Below are positions 1 through 6,809 of a stretch of 7,027 nt of DNA, one piece after another. The notes beneath the pieces are model-generated. The model made no database searches. It saw only the letters and a program-made list of their open reading frames with translations, and was not told the origin of the DNA. The DNA is from Pseudohongiella sp. (GTDB taxonomy: Bacteria > Pseudomonadota > Gammaproteobacteria > Pseudomonadales > Pseudohongiellaceae). The DNA is taken from contig JAUSPW010000693.1 of NCBI GenBank assembly GCA_030652635.1, positions 1 through 7,027 of the forward strand, written 5' to 3'. How positions within the stretch are numbered: position 1 is the stretch's first letter; every line of letters begins with the position of its first letter. The translations under genes and the position numbers were made by a program.

Positions 1-892
1 AAAAGCGCAGATTGAGCTCTGCACGAAGGTTGTAATTGAAGTATTTGTTGCCCTGTCCGGCACGTGCAATCAGGCGCTCATAACCCAGTGTCAGACCCGT
101 GTCGGTAGCCAGAGGCATGCTCCATTCCAGTGACAGGCCCTGTGTGCGTGCCTCGAGCAAATAGGCAACATACTCCCCGCCGATGCCGCGGTCGAAGGCA
201 ATAGCTTTCGAGATAGGTAACAGAGGTGTGCCGGGCGGAGAGCTGGCATCAATATCGCCATCACGAAAGCGATAGCCAAAGCGTATGGCATGGGCGTTAA
301 GCATCGTGTATTCGAGTCTGGAGAGGAATTCGCGACTGCTTTGGTTAAATACCGCGCCACTTGCCGTGGGTTTGTAAGCCAGTGACTGGTTTTCTCCAGC
401 ATTGCGATGGCGCGCGTTTATCCCCATGGTTAACAGCCACGCCGGGCTTAAACGTTTAGCAAATTCTGCGGAGAGCTGACTGACCCAGCTATCCCGGGAT
501 TGATCGCTGAACTCAACACGGTTAACTGACAGACCAAGATTGTATCGTGGCGCATAGGGGCCCAGACCCACACGATGGCTGTATGCCAGACCCACGCCAA
601 CATTGGCACTTTCGAGTCCTTGGGTATGACGGTACTGGCGGGCACCGGCCTCGGCACCGATCGACAGCCGATTGCCGGGACTGGTTACAAAAAAGCGGTT
701 TATCCGGTAGTTCAAGTCGACAAAACTATCGCCAAACACATTCGGCTCCGAAAGCGCGTTTGGCACATTGCTGTGATAATTGGCAGACAGATTCAAGGTT
801 GACTCTGTTTCCGCCAGCACCGGGACAGACAGGACAACGCTACACAAAGCCAGCGCCAATGCCTTAGAGTTGGGGATGCAATAAGTTGCCAT
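1..892 (-). CDS. Uncharacterised outer-membrane beta-barrel protein (3' end at window edge)
   Basis: An open frame of 297 codons runs from the ATG at 892-890 to the left edge without a stop. The N-terminus is a clear Sec signal peptide: a short polar start with a lysine (K10), a hydrophobic core rich in L, A and V, and a probable cleavage after VPVLA (about residue 27). The rest has no membrane helices. It is a series of alternating polar/hydrophobic stretches ending in R/N/Y-rich turns, as in outer-membrane beta-barrels. The last visible residues are LNLRF; a terminal Phe is the usual barrel-assembly signal, and the next codon begins with T, so a stop just outside the window is likely. I do not recognise a named family; it resembles unnamed gammaproteobacterial barrels of about 300 aa. 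The ATG has only a weak ribosome site (GGCTGAG region). The frame stays open upstream, but the signal peptide supports this start. It probably shares a transcript with the TonB-dependent receptor 81 nt upstream and may be an accessory porin or partner. Substrate unknown. Confidence 0.8.
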   Translation of the reverse strand, partial: MATYCIPNSKALALALCSVVLSVPVLAETESTLNLSANYHSNVPNALSEPNVFGDSFVDLNYRINRFFVTSPGNRLSIGAEAGARQYRHTQGLESANVGVGLAYSHRVGLGPYAPRYNLGLSVNRVEFSDQSRDSWVSQLSAEFAKRLSPAWLLTMGINARHRNAGENQSLAYKPTASGAVFNQSSREFLSRLEYTMLNAHAIRFGYRFRDGDIDASSPPGTPLLPISKAIAFDRGIGGEYVAYLLEARTQGLSLEWSMPLATDTGLTLGYERLIARAGQGNKYFNYNLRAELNLRF

Positions 893-973
893 GTTAACGC
901 TCAGCCAAGTCCATGTCCGTTGCCAAACAGTAGCACTGGAATGGACTTTAGCCAAGGTAGTCAGCTGCTTCTT
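893..973 (-). other. Intergenic gap with a weak inverted repeat
   Basis: These 81 nt separate the receptor stop from the start of the barrel gene. AAGTCCAT at 907-914 pairs with ATGGACTT at 941-948, an 8-bp inverted repeat with a 26-nt loop. AGCCAAG also occurs twice in direct orientation (903-909 and 950-956). There is no T-tract after the stem, so it does not look like a terminator. I see no convincing promoter. Co-transcription of the two genes is the simplest reading, and a hairpin that tunes expression or mRNA stability is possible but unproven. Confidence 0.3.
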
Positions 974-2998
974 TTAACCAAAGGTCTTGCGAACGCGCAG
1001 TTGCACAAATTCACGCGGATCCAGCCGCTGTTGTTCTCTGAAAGCGAGTGCCTGAGTGCTGCGATCTGACCAGGTGTCGCGATACGCCCTGAAGTCGTCC
1101 CAATGTGTGTACTCAGCACGAAGCACCACACCATTGGAGAAGGTTTTTTCGGTAAACAACTGCAGATTGTGCCGCAGTTCACGGGTTCGACGTTGGTCAG
1201 GGTTGTAGGTAGTGTCCCGGAAATAAGGGTTGTAGTTGATGCCCCAGCTCATGTTGAGTTGCTGTAAATCCTGTTCAAAACCCATTCGCCCACGAAACGG
1301 TCGATTGCCCGAAATTGAGCGTTCCCGGTTCTGCGTAGGGTCCAGCACACGCGTGTGGTCAAACTGTGCACTCATGGTCAGGCGAGCACCCTGCATACCC
1401 AATGAGTCCAACGGCAAGCGCACATTCAACGCAATCCGATCGAGTGTGCCATCGCCAATGTTGCCGGTGGCAGTCAATCCGTCTTCCAGCGGAATCTGGT
1501 CAATGACATCACTGATTTCATCGTGTCGAAGCGTCAACCCCACAACAGCACGATCACTGAAACGTTTTTCGTACACAGCCTCGGAGATCAAACGTTGCTG
1601 AGGGCGCAGATCCAGGTTGCCGCCAAAGTACTGGTCATCCGTCAATGAACTGGACGCAGCAAAGTCAGAAAAATTCAGCTGGCCCAACTCACGCTCAAGA
1701 CGCAGGCGCAACTGCTGTGTTTCATCGATGTCCCAGGTGGCAGCCAGACGCGGTTTTGGATAAAAAAAGCTGCGCTCAGCACCAGCACCGCCAGTTTGTT
1801 TGATGGTCGAACGCTCCAGGCGTGCACCTGCATCAATTTTGAGCGAGTCATTGATAGTCCAGGTGGCGATTGATGACATCTCGGCGCGCAGCTCTGATAC
1901 CTTGGTTGTTGACAACGGGAGCGCAATGTCGCCGCCGTTGATGGTCAGGCGTTGACGTGTGTCCAGGGCGTTGTAGGCAAGTTCAACGCTGGATTCCACG
2001 CTCAGGGTGTCGGAGACAGACCAGCCCAGCACCGATCTCAAAATGGATTCGTTGTTGTCACTGTCGCTGACAAACAACTGTTCTGCGGTCGGCAGCGTCG
2101 CCAGATTAACAGACCGGGTTTGTTCGAGGCTGTGGATCAGCCGGGTTTCCAGCGACAGTTGACTGCTCAGCTGGCTTTCCAGACGTGCTGCAAAATCGGC
2201 ATTGCTGACGTCATTTTCAACATCGTAGTGACGCGCGAAGGACGTTGACTGGTAGGTCAGCCATTCTTCATAAATGTAGTCGGTAAAACCGGACGTCAAT
2301 TCCAGTTTGCCAGCACGAGTCGGTGTCGACCAGCTGGCGCGGCCAGACCAGCCATCGCCTTCAAATTTATTAGTGCTGCGTTCCGCCAACAGCAAATTGC
2401 CATCAGCATCTGTGCGTGTCAGGGTGCCACTGCCAGTCGAGTCGTTCATGGCTACCACACGCGCCAACATCAGCGAGGTGGTGCGGCCGTTGTTGGTCGC
2501 ATTGTATTCATATCGGCCACCCGGCAATGTCGGGCCGCCGTCAAAAAAATATCCCTGTGCAACAACGGTATGCTGACGGGAAACATCTTCATTCAGCACC
2601 ACATTTGCCACCACCGAGTGACCTTGCATGTCAATGCCGGGTGTCGCACCACGAATCAATTCTATGTGTGCTACCCGGCCCGCCGGGGTGCGCCCCAACA
2701 CGGAGGTGACACTATCAGACTTGGACGCAGGGCGCGCGCCATTGATCAGCACGTTGCCACCGGCGCCGGCAAACCCACGCACGTCATCACCATTACTGAT
2801 ACTGAAACCCGGAATACGGCTCACCATATCCTGAGCGGTAGCAGGGTTGGAGCTGGCAAAAAAATCCGGTTGGTACATCAGTACTGTTTCACTGATGACG
2901 GGTATGGGGGTGATGTTCTCTTGCGCGATGGCGGAGCCCGCGGTGATAGATGACAAAGCGATGGCAAAAATGAGTTTGTTATTGATGTAACTGTTCAT
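974..2998 (-). CDS. TonB-dependent outer-membrane receptor
   Basis: A 674-residue TonB-dependent receptor, predicted to import a ligand across the outer membrane using energy from TonB-ExbB-ExbD. The start is the ATG at 2998-2996. It has a strong ribosome site (AGGGAG, 6 nt upstream) and opens directly into a signal peptide cleaved near AGSAIA/Q (25/26); the frame extends to 3076 but those 26 residues would precede the signal peptide. A TonB-box-like ETVLM lies at 37-41, early in the mature chain. The plug domain covers about 44-135, with PGFSI (63-67), NVLINGARP (82-90) and IELIRG (112-117), the last matching the common IEVIRG receptor motif. The remaining 530 or so residues are beta-rich barrel ending QLRVRKTFG. 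The YQPDFF...DMVSRIPGFSI pattern recalls a receptor subgroup seen in Sphingomonadales and some gammaproteobacteria. No ligand can be read from sequence. The barrel gene follows 81 nt downstream. An 18-nt palindrome lies 23-41 nt upstream and may be its operator. Confidence 0.93.
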   Translation of the reverse strand: MNSYINNKLIFAIALSSITAGSAIAQENITPIPVISETVLMYQPDFFASSNPATAQDMVSRIPGFSISNGDDVRGFAGAGGNVLINGARPASKSDSVTSVLGRTPAGRVAHIELIRGATPGIDMQGHSVVANVVLNEDVSRQHTVVAQGYFFDGGPTLPGGRYEYNATNNGRTTSLMLARVVAMNDSTGSGTLTRTDADGNLLLAERSTNKFEGDGWSGRASWSTPTRAGKLELTSGFTDYIYEEWLTYQSTSFARHYDVENDVSNADFAARLESQLSSQLSLETRLIHSLEQTRSVNLATLPTAEQLFVSDSDNNESILRSVLGWSVSDTLSVESSVELAYNALDTRQRLTINGGDIALPLSTTKVSELRAEMSSIATWTINDSLKIDAGARLERSTIKQTGGAGAERSFFYPKPRLAATWDIDETQQLRLRLERELGQLNFSDFAASSSLTDDQYFGGNLDLRPQQRLISEAVYEKRFSDRAVVGLTLRHDEISDVIDQIPLEDGLTATGNIGDGTLDRIALNVRLPLDSLGMQGARLTMSAQFDHTRVLDPTQNRERSISGNRPFRGRMGFEQDLQQLNMSWGINYNPYFRDTTYNPDQRRTRELRHNLQLFTEKTFSNGVVLRAEYTHWDDFRAYRDTWSDRSTQALAFREQQRLDPREFVQLRVRKTFG

Positions 2999-3004
2999 GT
3001 GTTT

Positions 3005-3010
3005 CTCCCT
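3005..3010 (-). promoter_or_regulatory. Ribosome binding site of the TonB-dependent receptor
   Basis: Read on the minus strand this is AGGGAG, followed by six bases and the ATG at 2998. It is a strong Shine-Dalgarno match at good spacing and decides the start: the upstream in-frame ATG at 3076 lies in front of the signal peptide. Confidence 0.8.
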
Positions 3011-3021
3011 GAAAACGTTCA

Positions 3022-3039
3022 CAGTGATAATAATCACTG
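3022..3039. promoter_or_regulatory. Palindromic operator candidate upstream of the TonB-dependent receptor
   Basis: CAGTGATAATAATCACTG has perfect 7-bp arms (CAGTGAT / ATCACTG) around a 4-bp centre. It lies 23-41 nt before the receptor start, in the expected 5' leader or promoter-proximal zone. The core contains TGATAAT, the half-site of the Fur 7-1-7 consensus, but the two halves sit 3 bp closer than in a canonical Fur box. It may therefore be a degenerate Fur/Zur-type site or the operator of another dimeric regulator. Receptors of this class are commonly metal- or substrate-regulated, which fits, but the regulator is not identifiable from this window. Confidence 0.45.
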
Positions 3040-3075
3040 CGGTGACAAGGGGTTTAAAGCAAATCCCGGGCCACA

Positions 3076-3094
3076 TTAAAATCCCTTTAAAATC
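3076..3094. repeat. AT-rich direct repeat, 11-bp period
   Basis: TTAAAATC occurs at 3076-3083 and again at 3087-3094, separated by CCT, so the copies are 11 bp apart, about one helical turn. A diverged third copy (ATTAAGATG) follows at 3095-3103. The stretch is the most AT-rich part of the intergenic region, about 80-100 nt upstream of the receptor start, where a promoter or an activator site would be expected. I could not assign confident -35 and -10 boxes. The short repeat could be chance in AT-rich DNA. Confidence 0.35.
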
Positions 3095-3137
3095 ATTAAG
3101 ATGTAAAACTTAGCTCAATCAAGTGTCAGTCAGAACA

Positions 3138-3168
3138 CCAAGGTTTGGTCAATAAAACCAAACCTTGG
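3138..3168 (-). terminator. Probable intrinsic terminator of the ABC permease-peptidase gene
   Basis: CCAAGGTTTGGT at 3138-3149 and ACCAAACCTTGG at 3157-3168 form a perfect 12-bp stem with a 7-nt loop. It begins 31 nt downstream of the stop codon at 3200. On the minus strand the stem is followed by TGTTCT, a poor U-tract, so termination may be partial or Rho-assisted. No T-run follows it on the plus strand, so it belongs to the minus-strand transcript. It separates the ABC-peptidase unit from the receptor unit. Confidence 0.65.
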
Positions 3169-3199
3169 CGGATCGGTGACAGCAACCGGGCGCAGGTAA

Positions 3200-6100
3200 T
3201 TACTGCGCTGCGGTCACATTGTCGGAAGGAATGCGGTCGATCAGTTTGTTCAGCGGGTCGATACCCACGGTGTCGGGTTGTGAAGAAACGGTTACCTTGA
3301 TCTGCTGCTGATTTTGATCAATCAGGTGTTTCTGCAGATACAGAATGACAGGTACGCCGGTCGCCGGATCCTCTTCGCCAAACACCCCGACATCCACCCA
3401 ATCGCGTATGGTGATTTCACTTTCTTCACCGCCACCGGTGGCTTCAAATTTGCGCGCGCTGACATCAATGCTCAACTCGTACTGACCATTAGCCAGTTCG
3501 GTGACCTGTGACTCAGTGACACGCAAGTCAAACAACACAATACGCTCCAGCATATCGGTGATCACACTCTGATACTCCTCAGGCGTGTGGGCGCGGATAC
3601 TGCTGATCAGATCACGTGTTGTGGGGTAGGGCGCTTCGCCGAAGGCAAACTTGTCCAGAAAATCAGCCAATGCCCGGTTCATGTTGTCTTCGCCGATATA
3701 GTCCTTGATGGCGTACAGCACCAGACTGCCTTTGCGGTAGTGAATGTAGGGTTGATTCTCCACCAGATACATCGGCATTTCATCAATGGCCTCGCCGCCA
3801 CGACCTTGTAAATACCGATCCAGCTCAAAGGCCAGGAAACGTTTCATGTGGTCGGCACCATACTCGCGTTCCATCGCCATCAGCGCAGAATATTGCGCCA
3901 GTGATTCCACAATCATGGTGGAACCCTGCACGTCTGCACCGATCACCTGATGCCCCCACCACTGGTGCGCCAGTTCATGAGCAGTGACATAAAACACGTA
4001 ATCGATTTCTTTGGGATCTCTCAGGTCAGCAATAAACCCGATGGCCTCTGAAAACGGAATAGTGTTTGGAAATGCCTGTGCAAACGTGCCCTGAAAGCGC
4101 GGGAACTCCAGGATGCGGAACTGACGATACTGATACGGAGAAAAGTTCTCCGTAAAATAATCCAGCGAATTTTTGGTGGAGCGAATCATCGTGTCGATGT
4201 TGTAGTCGTGCACATAATACACTTCGATGGCGACCTCATCGCCGGTCGGGCTGCTCCAGGTATCTTTTTTCACCTGATAGTCAGCTGACATAAACGAGTA
4301 GAAGTTCCAGATCGGTGTATCCATACGGTAGTGGAAATAGCGCCTGTTGTTATCTTCCCACTCGCGGATCAGATAACCGGGTGCCAAAGCAATCTGATCG
4401 GTCGAGGTCGACACCACCGTTTCGAAATTGACGCGGTTGCCGCCGCCCAGTCCACTTTTCATCAGCGCATCCGGGTCATCAATGCTGGCGGCACGTTGCA
4501 CTTGCGGCAAATCATGACGTCTGCGTATGTTGTTATCCTGCAGTTCCTGCGAGCGCTGGTACCCGATTTGTGGAAAGGCTGCGCCATTGTTGAAGAATGT
4601 ACCGTTGGACGTTAACTCTGCGCCGTGGCCGCTGTTGGCAAATCCCGGGGTGGTCCACGCCACATCAAAATCCATGGTCAGGTCAGCACCCGGTGCCATC
4701 GGTGTTCTGAGTTCGTAGATGCGATACCCCAGCGTTTTGTCATTGTGTGTCAGCGTCGCCCCCGGGATATCCAGCAGTTGCAGATCAAGGTGAGGTCTCA
4801 GACTGATATGGATCTCACTGATTGCTTGATTTGACGTATTGCTCAGACTGTATCTGCCTTTGATCATCACGTCGCGAGACTCAGGGTAAATGTCCACCTC
4901 TGCATATACGCTGGTCAGTGATGGTTGGGTGATATCCGCATGGATCTGGTATTGCTTTTCGTACTCGGCCTGCATGCGCTCACGATCACGGAATGTGCTG
5001 TAATCATTCAGCACGTTGGTGTTGTAATAAATCCAGGCGCCGGTGGCAACAAACAAACTTGTCACCACACCCATCGACAACAACATCGGTCGTGTCAGCC
5101 GTTGGCGAGCGACTTTCAAGCGGTTACGCCAATCGTCTTCAATGCCGCGCGGCCACAGCAGTTGAACAACCATCAGCAGTAAACACCCGAACAATCCCCA
5201 ATACAGTGTTTGCCACAGATAGGGGACCAGATTGTGTCCATAACCCGTAAACGACGAGTACACCGGATTCAGCATACGCATGCGATACAAGGCGTGTTCC
5301 AGACCCACTTGTGGGGCTGCCATCAGGAACACGACATAAATCACCATCAAAGCCATGGCAAAAAATTTGTTGCGGGTCAGGATGTAGGCAAAAATCGCCA
5401 GCACCATCATCAGGTAGATCGGGAACGGGAAAAAGAACAACAGGCCGGCAAGATAATGCAGCAGTTCAATGTCGTAGTACCCACGCGACACCTGCACGCC
5501 GATACCGGCCAGCATGGCCGACAACATCATCAACACAATCACCAGCGTCAGTGCGGACAGTTTGGCGGCCAACATCACCCAGTTCTGAAAGGGCATGGCA
5601 TCCACAATGCCTGCCATGCGTACTTGTCGTTCGCGCACCATCAATTCGCCAGCGTAATACACCAGCACAAACAACAGCGACAACGAAAATGCGCCGTTGA
5701 TGATGTCCACCATGATGGCGGTGGTCGGGTACACGGCCGTGCCAAACATATTGCCGAGGTTGCCGGCTGCGTTGGCGACAATCAACAACAGCCCCATCAA
5801 TAACAGAATCAAAAACGCCGTGCTGCGCACAATACTTTTTACTTCAAGCCGGGTTTGCGACCAGAATTGTTGCAGTTGTGTTGCCAGTCCAAAGTGCTGT
5901 TGCACACGAGGTATTGCGGCAAACACTGACGTTGATGACTGCGTATCCGCAACCATTAACGCTGCCTTTTTGCGCTGTTTACGTGAAGGATTGATGTTGA
6001 ACGGATACAGCAGCGCCGCCAGCCCTAAAAATACGAAGGCAATCACCATCCAGAAAATGCGGTTTACCAGAAAGGCGCCCTCAACAGCGGGCAGCAGTGA

Positions 6101-6784
6101 GTTTTTCTCAAACACGGTCCAGTAACGGGTGACTTCCAGCAATGCAGTGGCACCAAAGGGATCCAGCATACTGATGGTTTCAACGGTGGCCGGTTCATTA
6201 AAGGTTTCCAGCAAGAACGTCAGCATTAACAGCGCGACCATGCCTGTGTAGGTCGCCATCATGCTGCGCGTCGCCGTGGCAATACAAAACAGAATGCTCG
6301 AACAGATAAACAGGTTGGGTAAACCGACAAGCACGATGCTGTACAGATAAGCCGTGCCGTTAAACGCTCCGATGCGCTCCTGATCCAGCCACGGCATAAA
6401 CTCGCCGACCAGCACGCCCAGCGCCGCCGCCAGAAAAACACCGGCAGCAAAGACAAATGAGCCCGCAAACCGGCCATAGACATATTCAAATTTGCGCACA
6501 GGCGTGGACAAAAACAGCTCGGCCATCTTGAGTTCGTGGTCACGGATGACGCCGTTGGCCGCAAAGGCAATCGCGCCCAATAAAGTGATCACCGACAAGG
6601 TACTCAGTTGCATCAGAATGGCATACGGGGAGTTGATGTTGACGTTGCTGAAGTCACCGCCAATCTGCACACCATCGGTGGTAGTGCCGAGAAAAGACAG
6701 CAGGAAAAATACGCCGGACAGCACGTAAAAAAGGTACTGGCGACGGTGGAAGTTCATTTCAAATGTTGCGATAGTCCAAAACAT
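3200..6784 (-). CDS. ABC-2 type permease fused to an M1-family zinc aminopeptidase
   Basis: A 1194-residue membrane protein. Start: ATG at 6784 with AGGAGC 6 nt upstream; the frame continues to 6832 but would overlap the ATPase gene. Residues about 1-261 hold six hydrophobic segments (near 18-34, 62-79, 107-129, 147-170, 174-192, 242-261), a first ABC-2 permease half. Residues about 300-545 hold six more (323-340, 360-378, 404-430, 445-470, 474-491, 521-544), a second half. A thirteenth segment (567-587) leads to the C-terminal region, placing it in the periplasm if the N-terminus is cytoplasmic. That region is an M1 metallopeptidase: HELAH at 936-940 (zinc ligands H936, H940, general base E937), third ligand E960, and probable catalytic Tyr1016 in HYRKG. 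The usual GxMEN motif is replaced by FPNTIPFSE (905-913). A beta-rich tail follows (about 1085-1180). The protein likely acts with the ATPase encoded 25 nt upstream. What is transported and which peptides are cut are unknown. Length and order fit known permease/aminopeptidase fusions of Gram-negative bacteria. Confidence 0.93.
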   Translation of the reverse strand: MFWTIATFEMNFHRRQYLFYVLSGVFFLLSFLGTTTDGVQIGGDFSNVNINSPYAILMQLSTLSVITLLGAIAFAANGVIRDHELKMAELFLSTPVRKFEYVYGRFAGSFVFAAGVFLAAALGVLVGEFMPWLDQERIGAFNGTAYLYSIVLVGLPNLFICSSILFCIATATRSMMATYTGMVALLMLTFLLETFNEPATVETISMLDPFGATALLEVTRYWTVFEKNSLLPAVEGAFLVNRIFWMVIAFVFLGLAALLYPFNINPSRKQRKKAALMVADTQSSTSVFAAIPRVQQHFGLATQLQQFWSQTRLEVKSIVRSTAFLILLLMGLLLIVANAAGNLGNMFGTAVYPTTAIMVDIINGAFSLSLLFVLVYYAGELMVRERQVRMAGIVDAMPFQNWVMLAAKLSALTLVIVLMMLSAMLAGIGVQVSRGYYDIELLHYLAGLLFFFPFPIYLMMVLAIFAYILTRNKFFAMALMVIYVVFLMAAPQVGLEHALYRMRMLNPVYSSFTGYGHNLVPYLWQTLYWGLFGCLLLMVVQLLWPRGIEDDWRNRLKVARQRLTRPMLLSMGVVTSLFVATGAWIYYNTNVLNDYSTFRDRERMQAEYEKQYQIHADITQPSLTSVYAEVDIYPESRDVMIKGRYSLSNTSNQAISEIHISLRPHLDLQLLDIPGATLTHNDKTLGYRIYELRTPMAPGADLTMDFDVAWTTPGFANSGHGAELTSNGTFFNNGAAFPQIGYQRSQELQDNNIRRRHDLPQVQRAASIDDPDALMKSGLGGGNRVNFETVVSTSTDQIALAPGYLIREWEDNNRRYFHYRMDTPIWNFYSFMSADYQVKKDTWSSPTGDEVAIEVYYVHDYNIDTMIRSTKNSLDYFTENFSPYQYRQFRILEFPRFQGTFAQAFPNTIPFSEAIGFIADLRDPKEIDYVFYVTAHELAHQWWGHQVIGADVQGSTMIVESLAQYSALMAMEREYGADHMKRFLAFELDRYLQGRGGEAIDEMPMYLVENQPYIHYRKGSLVLYAIKDYIGEDNMNRALADFLDKFAFGEAPYPTTRDLISSIRAHTPEEYQSVITDMLERIVLFDLRVTESQVTELANGQYELSIDVSARKFEATGGGEESEITIRDWVDVGVFGEEDPATGVPVILYLQKHLIDQNQQQIKVTVSSQPDTVGIDPLNKLIDRIPSDNVTAAQ

Positions 6785-6790
6785 GACAGT

Positions 6791-6796
6791 GCTCCT
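6791..6796 (-). promoter_or_regulatory. Ribosome binding site of the permease-peptidase gene
   Basis: On the minus strand this is AGGAGC, six bases before the ATG at 6784. It lies inside the 25-nt gap after the ATPase stop and selects the 1194-residue product over the 16-residue longer frame that would start inside the ATPase gene. Confidence 0.75.
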
Positions 6797-6809
6797 GTGG
6801 ACGCTGGGT

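Noticed and set aside
91..402. 103-codon minus-strand frame within the left barrel gene
   Set aside because: It is out of frame with the 297-codon frame that has a signal peptide, beta-strand periodicity and a terminal Phe. The shorter frame shows none of these.
897..914. Tiny minus-strand frame starting at the ATG at 914-912, just before the barrel gene
   Set aside because: It encodes only five residues (MDLAER) or six before TAA and has no clear ribosome site. A leader peptide cannot be excluded, but nothing supports it.
2307..2953. Several overlapping plus-strand open frames opposite the receptor gene
   Set aside because: Their translations show no domain or membrane logic, and the minus-strand frame is a clear receptor with a signal peptide and plug motifs. 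They are shadows.
3022..3039. Calling the palindrome a definite Fur box
   Set aside because: Only one half-site matches TGATAAT exactly, and the two halves overlap rather than follow the 7-1-7 layout. I kept it as a generic operator candidate.
3190..3208. Inverted repeat GCGCA...TGCGC around the permease-peptidase stop codon
   Set aside because: The arms are only 5 bp and asymmetric around the GTAATTAC centre. The strong 12-bp hairpin nearby explains transcript ending better.
5210..5803. 197-codon plus-strand open frame rich in His and Gln
   Set aside because: It is the antisense of membrane helices of the permease gene; hydrophobic Leu/Val/Met codons read backwards give CAT, CAC, CAG and CAA runs. 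It has no good ribosome site and no recognisable domain.
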